From NCBI RefSeq assembly GCF_003259195.1, contig NZ_QJPK01000001.1, positions 434,001-498,000 on the forward strand: a DNA stretch of 64,000 bases. The letters run 5' to 3'. Below are positions 16,521 to 24,415 of this stretch, in pieces; the stretch's first letter is position 1; each line of letters begins with the position of its first letter. The translations under genes were made by a program, and so were the position numbers. Below the pieces are notes generated by a model. It ran no database searches, was not told the origin of the DNA, and saw only the letters and a list, made by a program, of their open reading frames with translations. Source of the DNA: Paracoccus sediminilitoris. GTDB lineage: Bacteria; Pseudomonadota; Alphaproteobacteria; Rhodobacterales; Rhodobacteraceae.

Positions 16521-17429
16521 TCAGACGTCACAGGTGCGGACGGCGTCGCGCAACGCGTCCGCCGCCTGTTGTCCCGTGCCCGAGGGGATGAATTCCTGCG
16601 CCACATAGCCCTGAAAGCCCGTGTCGCGGATGGCCCGGCAAATCGCCGGATAGTTCAGTTCCTGGCCGTCATCCGGTTCGTGACGGCCCGGATTGCCCGC
16701 CGTGTGGTAATGGGCGAACCAGTCATGGTGGTCGGTGATCGTGCGGATGACATCACCTTCCATGATCTGCATGTGATAGATGTCATAGAGCAGCCCGAAA
16801 TTCGGCGACCCCAGACGTTCGCACAGCGCCACCCCCCATGCGCTGCGGTCGCACATATAGTCGGGGTGATCGACGCGGCTGTTCAGCAGCTCCATCACCA
16901 GGGTGACGCCCGCTTCCTGCGCTTGCGGCAGGATCTGCGACAGGCCCGCCGCGCAGTTTTCCAACCCCTGTTCATCGCTGATCGACCCGCGATTGCCGCT
17001 GAAGCAGATCAGGTTGCGATAACCCGCATCGGCCACCAGCCCGATATGGTCGCGATAGCGGCGGATGAGGTCGTCATGGTTGGCGGGATCGGCCCATCCG
17101 GCCTCAAGGCTGATTTCGGCGCCGTTGCACATCGAACTGTCCAGCCCGTGTTCCTTCAGCACCGGCCAGTCGTCCGGGCCGCAAAGGTCGATCGCCTTCA
17201 GGCCCATGTCGCGGGCCATGACGCAGAGATCGGCCAGCGGCATGTCGCCGAAGGTCCAGCGCGCGACCGAGTGGTTGATGTTGCCTTTCAGCGCGGCGTC
17301 CGCTGCGGCGCCCTGCGCATGGGCCGCCTGGGCCCCCGCCAGACCCGCGCCAAGCGCCGCGGCGCCCTGAAACAGGTGCCGACGGCTGAGGCCGCGGGTT
17401 GCAGCATTGCGATCCGACAAATCGGTCAT
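16521..17429 (-). CDS. Tat-exported TIM-barrel (hydroxypyruvate isomerase-like) protein
   Basis: A 302-residue protein with a twin-arginine signal (LSRRHLFQGAAALGAG at about residues 14-29, cleavage near AHAQG). The AP-endonuclease/xylose-isomerase-type TIM barrel follows. Predicted metal ligands are Glu in VMELLNSR, Asp in LLYDIYHMQ, His in HYHTAGNPGRHE and Glu in VAQEFIPSG, the pattern seen in Hyi-like isomerases. A cytosolic hydroxypyruvate isomerase would not need Tat export, so the true reaction is probably on an oxidised (3-keto) sugar in the periplasm. The ATG at 17429 has GGGAGGAG upstream. It heads the transcription unit with the GMC dehydrogenase, and a LacI-type operator lies 40 bp before its start. 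Confidence 0.88.
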   Translation of the reverse strand: MTDLSDRNAATRGLSRRHLFQGAAALGAGLAGAQAAHAQGAAADAALKGNINHSVARWTFGDMPLADLCVMARDMGLKAIDLCGPDDWPVLKEHGLDSSMCNGAEISLEAGWADPANHDDLIRRYRDHIGLVADAGYRNLICFSGNRGSISDEQGLENCAAGLSQILPQAQEAGVTLVMELLNSRVDHPDYMCDRSAWGVALCERLGSPNFGLLYDIYHMQIMEGDVIRTITDHHDWFAHYHTAGNPGRHEPDDGQELNYPAICRAIRDTGFQGYVAQEFIPSGTGQQAADALRDAVRTCDV

Positions 17430-17468
17430 GTCTCCTCCCATTCGTGGTGTCTGGCCCAAGGCCGTGAC

Positions 17469-17482
17469 TGTAACCGTTTACA
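17469..17482. promoter_or_regulatory. Candidate LacI-family operator (site 4)
   Basis: TGTAACCGTTTACA, the most symmetric of the six shared sites. It sits upstream of the Tat TIM-barrel/GMC/DUF1080 unit, 40 bp before the start codon, marking a separate regulated promoter inside the cluster. Confidence 0.65.
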
Positions 17483-17521
17483 TCACGGGGCGGACGACCC
17501 CTCCTCCAAGGGGTGCGGTCC

Positions 17522-17548
17522 CCGTGGCGCGGAATGCCCGCGCCACGG
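17522..17548 (-). terminator. Strong hairpin after the substrate-binding protein gene
   Basis: A perfect 11-bp stem (arms 17522-17532 and 17538-17548) with a 5-nt loop lies 13 bp past the binding-protein stop. There is no T-run. It may end the transporter unit or protect the 3' end of the abundant binding-protein mRNA. Confidence 0.55.
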
Positions 17549-17560
17549 ATCGTCAGAGGA

Positions 17561-18496
17561 TCAGTAAGGGCTGTCCTCGAAATAGAAATCCTCGGCGTTC
17601 TCGGGCGTGATCAGCTGCGATGCGATGATGAAATCGCCGCTGAAGGGCGCCCCCGAGGTCAGGCCCATCGCCGTCATCTCGATCGCGGTCGAGATCATGG
17701 CGGGGGGATAGGTGACGTTGACCGGGACGGTCTCGTCGTTGTTGCGGATGCGGTCGACCATCTCTTTCATGCCGGCACCGCCCACGACGATCATCTCGCC
17801 CTCGCGGCCCGCCTGTTCGATGGCGGCCAGGGCGCCGACGGCCATGTCGTCATCAGCGGCCCAGACCGCGTCGATTTCCGGGAAGCGCGACAGGTAATCC
17901 TGCATCAGGTTGAAGGCGGTATCACGGTTCCAGTTGCCGTGATCCATGGCCAGGACCTCGATCCCCGACCCGTCCAAGGCCGCTTCGAAACCCGCGACGC
18001 GTTCATTGTCCACGGTCGAGGCGATGCCGCGCATCACGACGATCTTGGCGCCTTCGTCCAGCGTGTCGGCGAAATAGGTGCCCGCCGTGCGACCAAAGCT
18101 GTCATTGTCGCCCGCGACATACAGATCCTCGATCCCCTTCTGCGCCAGGCCGCGATCGACGACGGTGACCCAGACGCCGCTGTCGGCGATGCGCTGGATC
18201 GGCCCGGTCAGGGGTTCGGATTCAAAGGGCAGCACGACCAGCGCGTCGATGCCGCGGGTCGCGACCATGTCCTCCAGGTCCGACACCTGCTGGCCGGGAT
18301 CGGAGGTCGTGGTCAGCACGAAATCCAGGTCGGGATTGGCTTCCTTCAACCGCTCGACCGTGCGTTCGGCGTGAAAGTTCAGCGCCCCGGCCCAGCCATG
18401 GGTCGCCGCCGGGATGGAAATCCCGATGGTTTCCGACAGCGCCGGCATGGCGGTCAGCCCGATCAGGGCGGTGGTGGCGATCAGTGTCTTTTTCAT
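17561..18496 (-). CDS. Sugar ABC transporter periplasmic substrate-binding protein (ribose type)
   Basis: A 311-residue binding protein with a signal peptide (KKTLIATTALIGLTAMPALS at residues 2-21). The two-lobed Peripla_BP_4/RbsB-like fold is visible: IGISIPAATHGWAGALNFHA, DALVVLPFESEPLTGPIQ, VTVVDRGL, VWAADDDMAVGALAAIEQAG. It delivers a sugar or sugar derivative to the adjacent permease and ATPase. The basic/aromatic contacts fit a pyranose or pyranose-like ligand but do not name it. The ATG at 18496 follows GGAGGAG. It is the last gene of the transporter unit and is separated from the permease by 27 bp. Confidence 0.93.
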   Translation of the reverse strand: MKKTLIATTALIGLTAMPALSETIGISIPAATHGWAGALNFHAERTVERLKEANPDLDFVLTTTSDPGQQVSDLEDMVATRGIDALVVLPFESEPLTGPIQRIADSGVWVTVVDRGLAQKGIEDLYVAGDNDSFGRTAGTYFADTLDEGAKIVVMRGIASTVDNERVAGFEAALDGSGIEVLAMDHGNWNRDTAFNLMQDYLSRFPEIDAVWAADDDMAVGALAAIEQAGREGEMIVVGGAGMKEMVDRIRNNDETVPVNVTYPPAMISTAIEMTAMGLTSGAPFSGDFIIASQLITPENAEDFYFEDSPY

Positions 18497-18523
18497 GGTG
18501 GTTGCTCCTCCCACAGGTGAAAA

Positions 18524-19504
18524 TCAGCGCGCGGTGCCGGTGTTTCGTTGCAGCACGACGGCAAGGATGATGACGACGCCCTGGATGGCACCGTTCAGAT
18601 AGGGGCTGACGACATCGGTCAGGTTCAGCAGGTTGCCGATCAGCGACAGGATCAGCACGCCCACGACGGTGCCCCAGACCCGGCCGAAGCCGCCTTTGAG
18701 CAGCGTGCCGCCGATGATGACGGCCGCGATGGCCTCCAGCTCCCACAGAAGACCGGTGGTGGCCGATGCGGAACCAAGGCGCGGGACGTACATGACGACC
18801 GCGATGCCCACCAGCAGCCCCAGCAGCACATAGGTCGCCAGCTTGACCCGCGTGACCGCGACCGAGGAATAGCGCGCCACCTTCTCGTTCGATCCGATGG
18901 CGGCGCAATGGCGGCCGAAGGCGGTGTGGCGCATGGTGATCTCGCCCAGGATGGCCAGGGCCGCAAAGACGATGATCGGCCAGCTGAGCCCCATGATGCC
19001 GCCGTAATAGACGGGGCGGTACATTTCGCGCATCTCATAGCCCAGGGACAGGGTGCCGCCATCGGCCAGCCAGGTGACCAGGCTGCGATAGATGCCCATG
19101 GTGCCAAGCGTCAGGATGAAGGCCTCGATCCCCGCCCGCGTGATCAGGATGCCATTAATGAAGCCCGCAAGGATGCCCACCGCCAGCGCCAGCCCGATGC
19201 CGATCACGATGACCGGCAGCCCCTGCCCCATGCTGTCGGTCAGCAGGTTCATCACCAGGATCATCAGGCCGGCGACGAAGGCCGCCATCGACCCGACCGA
19301 CAGGTCCAGCCCGCCCGCGGTGATGACGAAGGTCATGCCGATGGCGATGATGCCGATGAAGGCCGACCGTGCCAGCACGTTCGTGATGTTGGCATAGCTG
19401 AGGAAGTTGGGGTTCAGCGCGATCCCGATCAGGATCAGCACCACCAGCGCCACGATGGGCGCGATGACCGGCAGGTTCTGCCGCATGTTGCGAAGGGTGC
19501 TCAT
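18524..19504 (-). CDS. Sugar ABC transporter permease (RbsC-like)
   Basis: A 326-residue inner-membrane permease of the BPD_transp_2 (ribose/xylose/galactose) family with eight to ten hydrophobic helices. The family signature stretch TAGGLDLSVGSMAAFVAG is present near residue 70, as is GILAGFINGILITRAGIEAFILTLGTM nearer the middle (partial quote of the conserved loop). The pore would be a homodimer served by the single double-domain ATPase encoded just upstream. The ATG overlaps the ATPase stop by four bases (ATGA), so the two are translationally coupled. Confidence 0.93.
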   Translation of the reverse strand: MSTLRNMRQNLPVIAPIVALVVLILIGIALNPNFLSYANITNVLARSAFIGIIAIGMTFVITAGGLDLSVGSMAAFVAGLMILVMNLLTDSMGQGLPVIVIGIGLALAVGILAGFINGILITRAGIEAFILTLGTMGIYRSLVTWLADGGTLSLGYEMREMYRPVYYGGIMGLSWPIIVFAALAILGEITMRHTAFGRHCAAIGSNEKVARYSSVAVTRVKLATYVLLGLLVGIAVVMYVPRLGSASATTGLLWELEAIAAVIIGGTLLKGGFGRVWGTVVGVLILSLIGNLLNLTDVVSPYLNGAIQGVVIILAVVLQRNTGTAR

Positions 19505-21006
19505 GCTGCACTGTCCTTTGATGTTCCGTCCATGCCCATGGCCAGGCGCACGATGCCGCCTTCGGTGACGTCGGCACCCGCCAGTTCCCCCGCGATGCGA
19601 CCCGCATGCATGACCACCACGCGCGAGGCGAGGCCGATCAGCTCGGGCATTTCCGAGGAGATGACGATGATGCTGCGCCCTTCGGCGGCCAGCTTGGCGA
19701 TCAGGGTATAGATCTGTTGTTTCGTGCCGATGTCGATGCCGCGCGTCGGTTCGTCGATGATGACGACCTGCGGGTCCGACAGCAATGTCTTGGCCAGCAA
19801 CAGCTTTTGCTGGTTGCCGCCCGAAAGGTCGCCCACCGCCATGTCGCGCGCAGGCGCACGGATGGCGAAATCCTCGATGGCGCGGTCCAGCGCCGCTTCC
19901 TCACGCTTACGGTCGATCAGCGGACTGCCGAAGGTTTCCAGCAGCGGCAGCGTCAGGTTCTCGCGCAGCGACTTGTCCAGCAGCAGGCCCGCGCCTTTGC
20001 GATCTTCGGTCAGATAGGCCAGCCCGGCTTTCATCGCCTGCGCCACGTCATTTGCGGGCAGGTCGTGATCCATCAGCGTCACGGTGCCGCTGCGGGGGCG
20101 CAAACCGGCGATCGCCTCGGCCAGTTCGGTCCGGCCCGATCCGACCAGCCCGCCAATACCCAGTACCTCGCCCTTGTGCAGGGTCAGGCTGGCATCGTGG
20201 ACGATGCCCGGCACGGTGATGTTGCGCGCGGTCAGGATGGGTTCGTCACTGCCCGTCACCTTGGGCGGGAACAGGTCCGACAGCTCGCGGCCGACCATGG
20301 CGGCGGCCATGTCATCCTCGGTCACGTCAGCCGTCAGGTCAGAGCGCACCATAGTCCCGTCACGTAGAACCGTAACGCGGTCGGCAATACGCTTGACCTC
20401 GCCCAGCTTGTGCGAGGTGTAAAGGATCGCCACGCCCTCGGCGCGCAGGCGTTCGACCTGTTCGAACAGGATCTCAGTCTCGCGCTCGGTCAGGACGGCG
20501 GTGGGTTCGTCCATGATCAGCACCCGCGCCTTGCGCGACAGGGCCTTGGCGATTTCCACCATCTGCTTGTCGGGAACCGAAATCCCCGACACCCGCGCCC
20601 CCGGATCGACGCGGCATTGCAGGCGCTTCAACAGGTCGGCAGTGCGGTCGCGCATGGCCTTGTGGTCCAGCCGCCAACCCTTTGTCATTTCGCGGCCCAG
20701 AAAGACGTTCTGATCGACCGACAGATGTTCGGCCAGGTTGAATTCCTGATGGATCATGATGACGCCCAGATCCTCGGCCTGGTCGGACCCGGCAAAGGCG
20801 ATGGGCTTGCCGTCCAGCATCACCTGCCCGCCCGTCGGGTCGAGGTAACCGGCCAGGATCTTCATGGTCGTCGACTTGCCCGCGCCGTTTTCGCCGATCA
20901 AGGCATGGACCTCTCCGGGGCGCAGGGCGAAATCGACGCCGTGCAGGATCTCGATGGGACCAAAGGATTTGGTGACGCCGTCCAGCGCCAGAACGGGATC
21001 GGTCAT
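19501..21006 (-). CDS. Sugar ABC transporter ATP-binding protein, two nucleotide-binding domains (RbsA-like)
   Basis: A 501-residue tandem ATPase that energises the permease. The N-terminal domain has Walker A GENGAGKSTTMK (about residue 38), signature-region VSGISVPDKQMVEIAKAL and Walker B RVLIMDEPTA. The C-terminal domain has a degenerate Walker A (GLVGSGRTELAEAI), a good signature LSGGNQQKLLLAK and Walker B VVIIDEPTRGID. This asymmetric pair is standard for the carbohydrate uptake transporter-2 (CUT2) family. It overlaps the neighbouring genes by 4 bp on both sides. Confidence 0.95.
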   Translation of the reverse strand: MTDPVLALDGVTKSFGPIEILHGVDFALRPGEVHALIGENGAGKSTTMKILAGYLDPTGGQVMLDGKPIAFAGSDQAEDLGVIMIHQEFNLAEHLSVDQNVFLGREMTKGWRLDHKAMRDRTADLLKRLQCRVDPGARVSGISVPDKQMVEIAKALSRKARVLIMDEPTAVLTERETEILFEQVERLRAEGVAILYTSHKLGEVKRIADRVTVLRDGTMVRSDLTADVTEDDMAAAMVGRELSDLFPPKVTGSDEPILTARNITVPGIVHDASLTLHKGEVLGIGGLVGSGRTELAEAIAGLRPRSGTVTLMDHDLPANDVAQAMKAGLAYLTEDRKGAGLLLDKSLRENLTLPLLETFGSPLIDRKREEAALDRAIEDFAIRAPARDMAVGDLSGGNQQKLLLAKTLLSDPQVVIIDEPTRGIDIGTKQQIYTLIAKLAAEGRSIIVISSEMPELIGLASRVVVMHAGRIAGELAGADVTEGGIVRLAMGMDGTSKDSAA

Positions 21007-22115
21007 GGCATCACCTGCACCCAGACCGCATCCGCATCGTTCGACCGGATGCAGGCATCAATGAAATACAGCCCTTCCAGCCCGTCCTCGACCCCCGGCA
21101 GGGTATCGGGGCGGGTGCCGCTGCGGATCGCGGCGGCAGCTTCGGCATAAAGATTGGCAAAGCCTTCCAGATAGCCCTCGGGGTGGCCGGGGGGCACGCG
21201 GCTGCCCTTGACCACGCTGCCGGGGCCTGCGCGGCGCAGCTTTTGCGTCGGCTGACCAAAGGGCGTGAACCACAGCGTCTCGGGCGTCTCATGGGCCCAT
21301 TCCAGCCCGCCCTTATCGCCATAGATGCGCAGCTTCAGCCCGTTTTCGGTGCCAGGCGCGACCTGCGACGCCCAAAGCATCCCCTTGGCCCCGCTGGCAT
21401 ATCGCATCATGATATGGGCGTTGTCGTCCAGCCGGCGTCCAGGGACGAAACTGGACAGATCCGCCGCCAGCCGTTCAGGCCGCATGCCGGTGACGAAACG
21501 CGCCAGCTGGAAGGCATGGGTGCCGATGTCACCGATGGCCCCGCCCGCGCCAGCCTTGACCGGATCGGCCCGCCATTCGGCCTGCTTGCTGTCGGTATCT
21601 TCGGTCAGCCAGTCCTGGGCATATTCGGCCTGCACCAGACGGATCCGGCCCAGATCCCCGCGCGCGATCATGGCGCGGGCCTGACGGATCTGCGGATAGG
21701 CGGAATAATTGTGGGTCAGGATGAACAGTGCATCCGAGGCGCGGGCCAGATCGACCAGGTCGCGGGCCTGATCCAGCGTGGCAGTCATCGGCTTGTCGCA
21801 GATGACATGGATGCCTTGCGCCAGGAACGCCTTGGCCACCGGAAAATGCAGGTGGTTCGGCGTGCAGATGGACACCGCCTGGATGCCGTCCGGGCGCGCG
21901 GCCTCGTCGCGTGCCATGGCTTCGTAATCGTCATAGCTGCGGGCGATGCCGACCTCGGCCGCGCTGGCCTTCGCCTTTTCGGGGGTCGAGGACAGCGCCC
22001 CCGCCACCAGGTCGAACTGACCGTCCAGACGTGCCGCGATGCGATGCACATTGCCGATCATGGCGCCTGCGCCGCCGCCGACCATGCCAAGGCGGATGGG
22101 GATATGTCGTTCCAT
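21003..22115 (-). CDS. Gfo/Idh/MocA family NAD(P)-dependent oxidoreductase
   Basis: A 370-residue cytosolic dehydrogenase. The N-terminal Rossmann motif is LGMVGGGAGAMIGNVHRIAA; next come CTPNHLHFPVA, the family Lys motif CDKPM (usually EKP) and GAIGDIGTHAF with the catalytic-region Asp and His. Family members interconvert hydroxyl and keto groups on sugars or inositols; a 3-keto-sugar reductase role would fit the cluster. The ATG at 22115 has GGAGG 7 nt upstream. Only 2 bp separate it from the preceding isomerase stop, and its end overlaps the ATPase start by 4 bp. Confidence 0.92.
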   Translation of the reverse strand: MERHIPIRLGMVGGGAGAMIGNVHRIAARLDGQFDLVAGALSSTPEKAKASAAEVGIARSYDDYEAMARDEAARPDGIQAVSICTPNHLHFPVAKAFLAQGIHVICDKPMTATLDQARDLVDLARASDALFILTHNYSAYPQIRQARAMIARGDLGRIRLVQAEYAQDWLTEDTDSKQAEWRADPVKAGAGGAIGDIGTHAFQLARFVTGMRPERLAADLSSFVPGRRLDDNAHIMMRYASGAKGMLWASQVAPGTENGLKLRIYGDKGGLEWAHETPETLWFTPFGQPTQKLRRAGPGSVVKGSRVPPGHPEGYLEGFANLYAEAAAAIRSGTRPDTLPGVEDGLEGLYFIDACIRSNDADAVWVQVMP

Positions 22116-22117
22116 GG

Positions 22118-23176
22118 TCAAACCTCCAGCCCCAGCATCCGGCGGTTGGCGGCGTCATCGGTGCCGCCATCGGCGAAATCGTCGAAGGCACGGTCCGTGA
22201 CGCGGATGATGTGATCGCGCACGAAGGCGGCCCCTTCGCGGGCGCCGTCCTCGGGGTGCTTCAGCGCGCATTCCCATTCCACCACGGCCCAACCGTCGAA
22301 ACCCATCGTCGTCAGCTTGGAGAAGATCGCCTTGAAATCCACCTGCCCGTCGCCAAGGCTGCGGAAGCGCCCGGCGCGGTCGATCCAAGACTGATAGCCG
22401 CCATAGACGCCCTGACGGCCCGTCGGATTGAATTCGGCATCCTTGACGTGGAACATGCCGATGCGGTCGGCATAGATGTCCAGGTTCTGCAGGTAATCCA
22501 GCTGCTGCAGCAGGTAATGCGACGGATCGTACAGCATCATGGCGCGGGGATGCTGGTCCAGGCGGTCCAGGAACATCTCGAAGGTCGCGCCGTCATGCAG
22601 GTCTTCGCCAGGATGGATCTCGAAGCAGATGTCGACGCCCCGGCTGTCGGCATGATCCAGGATCGGACGCCACCGCGCGGCCAGTTCGTCGAAGGCCGCC
22701 TCGACCAGACCGGCGGGGCGCTGCGGCCATGGATAGAGATAGGGCCAGGCCAGCGCGCCGGAAAATGCCGCCATCCGGTCCAACCCCAGATTGGCCGAGG
22801 CGTCGATGGTCTTGATGACCTGATCGACCCCCCATTCCTGACGCGCCTTGGGATTGCCGCGCAGGGCAGTGGGCGCGAAACCGTCGAACATGTCGTCATA
22901 GGCGGGATGGACGGCCACAAGCTGGCCCTGCACATGGGCCGAAAGCTCGGTGATGGCGACGCCATTGGCCGCGGCCTGCCCCGCCAGTTCGTCGCAATAA
23001 CCGCGCGATTGCGCCGCGCGGTCCAGATCCAGCAGCGCCCCGGCCCCCGAAGGCACCTGCACGCCCAGATAGCCGCATCGGGCCGCCCAGGCGGTGATCG
23101 CGTCCCAGCTGTCGAATGGCGCATCCGTTCCCACGAATTGCGCCAGGAACAGGCCGGGGCCCTTCATCGTCTGCAT
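22118..23176 (-). CDS. Cytosolic sugar phosphate isomerase/epimerase-like TIM-barrel protein
   Basis: A 352-residue TIM-barrel protein without signal peptide, so cytosolic unlike its two exported cousins in this cluster. Likely metal ligands are Glu in ICFEIHPGEDL, Asp/His in MLYDPSHYLLQQ, His in GMFHVKDAEF and Glu in AVVEWECAL. The sequence resembles the sugar phosphate isomerase/epimerase proteins often paired with Gfo/Idh/MocA dehydrogenases in inositol, levoglucosan or trehalose catabolism. The ATG at 23176 has AGGGAGGA upstream. It is the first gene of the importer unit, 27 bp downstream of an operator candidate. Confidence 0.88.
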   Translation of the reverse strand: MQTMKGPGLFLAQFVGTDAPFDSWDAITAWAARCGYLGVQVPSGAGALLDLDRAAQSRGYCDELAGQAAANGVAITELSAHVQGQLVAVHPAYDDMFDGFAPTALRGNPKARQEWGVDQVIKTIDASANLGLDRMAAFSGALAWPYLYPWPQRPAGLVEAAFDELAARWRPILDHADSRGVDICFEIHPGEDLHDGATFEMFLDRLDQHPRAMMLYDPSHYLLQQLDYLQNLDIYADRIGMFHVKDAEFNPTGRQGVYGGYQSWIDRAGRFRSLGDGQVDFKAIFSKLTTMGFDGWAVVEWECALKHPEDGAREGAAFVRDHIIRVTDRAFDDFADGGTDDAANRRMLGLEV

Positions 23177-23203
23177 ATGTCCTCCCTTGACCGCACATTG
23201 TGA

Positions 23204-23217
23204 TGTAATCGGTTTCA
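23204..23217. promoter_or_regulatory. Candidate LacI-family operator (site 5)
   Basis: TGTAATCGGTTTCA, matching the shared 14-bp pattern, 28 bp upstream of the first gene of the importer unit. Its start is 31 bp (three helical turns) from the start of site 6. Confidence 0.65.
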
Positions 23218-23234
23218 TCCACGCTCTCACAGTC

Positions 23235-23248
23235 TGAAAAGGTTTACA
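23235..23248. promoter_or_regulatory. Candidate LacI-family operator (site 6)
   Basis: TGAAAAGGTTTACA, the reverse complement of site 2 except at one base. It lies in the divergent region 53 bp before the regulator start, so it could serve autoregulation as well as control of the importer unit. Confidence 0.65.
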
Positions 23249-23300
23249 ACAGCAATTTTTGCGCTATCCCTGTTCCTCTTTTCAGCAAGGGCCCCGCCAC

Positions 23301-24341
23301 GTGTCAGAACAGAACCGGCCACCGCGCATCCATGACGTCGCCAAGATGGCGGGGGTCTCGGTCGCGACGGTCAGCCGCGCCATGTCGAACCCCGCCATCG
23401 TGTCCGAGGCGACCCGCAAGGCGGTCGAGGATGCGATCGCGGCCACCGGCTATACGCTGAACCTGACAGCGCGGAACCTGCGCCAGCAGCAGGTGGGGGG
23501 CGTTCTGGCGCTGGTGCCAAACCTGGCCAATCCGTTCTTTTCCCAGATCCTGGCCGGCATATCCGAGGTGTTGCGCCGGCGCGGCCTTAGCCTTCTGGTG
23601 ATGGACACGACATCGGTCGCCGACAAGCCTGCCTTGGCGGCATTGGGGCCTTATCTGAACCGGTCGCGATCCGACGGGGTGATCGTTCTGGACGGCAGCC
23701 TGGACCCCAACCTGTTCACCCGGCCCGGCTGTCCGCCCGTCGTGCAGGCCTGTGAATGGATCGACGGGCTTGATGCGCCGCGTGTGCTTGCCGACAATGT
23801 CGAGGGCGGGCGGCTGGCCGCGCGCCATCTGACTGGGCTGGGACACCGCCACATCCTGCACATGACCGGCCCTGCGCCGAATTCCCTGACCGCATCGCGC
23901 CGCCAGGGCTTTCTGCAGGGCCTGGCCGAGGCGGGCCTGCCCGAACCCGGACCTGCCGACAGCATTCCCGGCAATTTCGAAACGCGGTCCGGCGTCGAGG
24001 CCGCGCCCCGCATCCTGGCGATGGACCCGCGCCCCACGGCGATCTTCTGCGACAACGACGAAATGGCGATCGGCGTGATCCACGGCCTGACGATGGCGGG
24101 GGTCGCGGTGCCGGACGACATTTCCGTCATGGGGTTCGACAATATCGAGATGTCGGGTTTCTGCCTGCCGCCGCTGACCACCATCCGCCAGTACCGTACC
24201 CGCCTGGGACGGCGCGCGGCCGAATTGCTGCTGGACCGGATGCAGGGCGGCGACGACCGCCGGACCGTCATCCTGGACGTCGAACTGATGGAGCGCGCCA
24301 GCACCGCTGCACCGCCCGCCGGATCGGCGAATTCACCCTAA
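23301..24341 (+). CDS. LacI-family transcriptional regulator of the sugar cluster
   Basis: A 346-residue LacI/GalR regulator. The N-terminal helix-turn-helix and hinge are IHDVAKMAGVSVATVSRAMS (residues 10-29) with the hinge-helix region near TLNLTARNLRQQQ. A periplasmic-binding-protein-like effector domain follows (GGVLALVPNLANPFFSQIL, FCDNDEMAIGVIHGL, DDISVMGFDNIEMSGF). The GTG at 23301 is the best-fitting start; an upstream in-frame TTG would add 14 residues unlike the family. It is divergent from the importer unit. Six 14-bp palindromes in the cluster, two of them in its own control region, are its probable operators. The effector is presumably the imported sugar or an intermediate. Confidence 0.92.
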   Translation: MSEQNRPPRIHDVAKMAGVSVATVSRAMSNPAIVSEATRKAVEDAIAATGYTLNLTARNLRQQQVGGVLALVPNLANPFFSQILAGISEVLRRRGLSLLVMDTTSVADKPALAALGPYLNRSRSDGVIVLDGSLDPNLFTRPGCPPVVQACEWIDGLDAPRVLADNVEGGRLAARHLTGLGHRHILHMTGPAPNSLTASRRQGFLQGLAEAGLPEPGPADSIPGNFETRSGVEAAPRILAMDPRPTAIFCDNDEMAIGVIHGLTMAGVAVPDDISVMGFDNIEMSGFCLPPLTTIRQYRTRLGRRAAELLLDRMQGGDDRRTVILDVELMERASTAAPPAGSANSP

Positions 24342-24415
24342 CAATTGATAACTTGTCCCCGATTGGCCAAGTTTTTACACTTGCACGCGGATGACACGGT
24401 GTCAGCCGGAACAGG

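Noticed and set aside
14835..17567. A 910-codon open frame on the + strand
   Set aside because: It is antisense to the GMC and Tat TIM-barrel genes, has no family-like sequence, and long antisense frames are expected in GC-rich DNA.
24350..24373. AACTTG/CAAGTT inverted repeat followed by TTT after the LacI gene
   Set aside because: The stem is only 6 bp with a 12-nt loop, too weak to call a terminator or operator.
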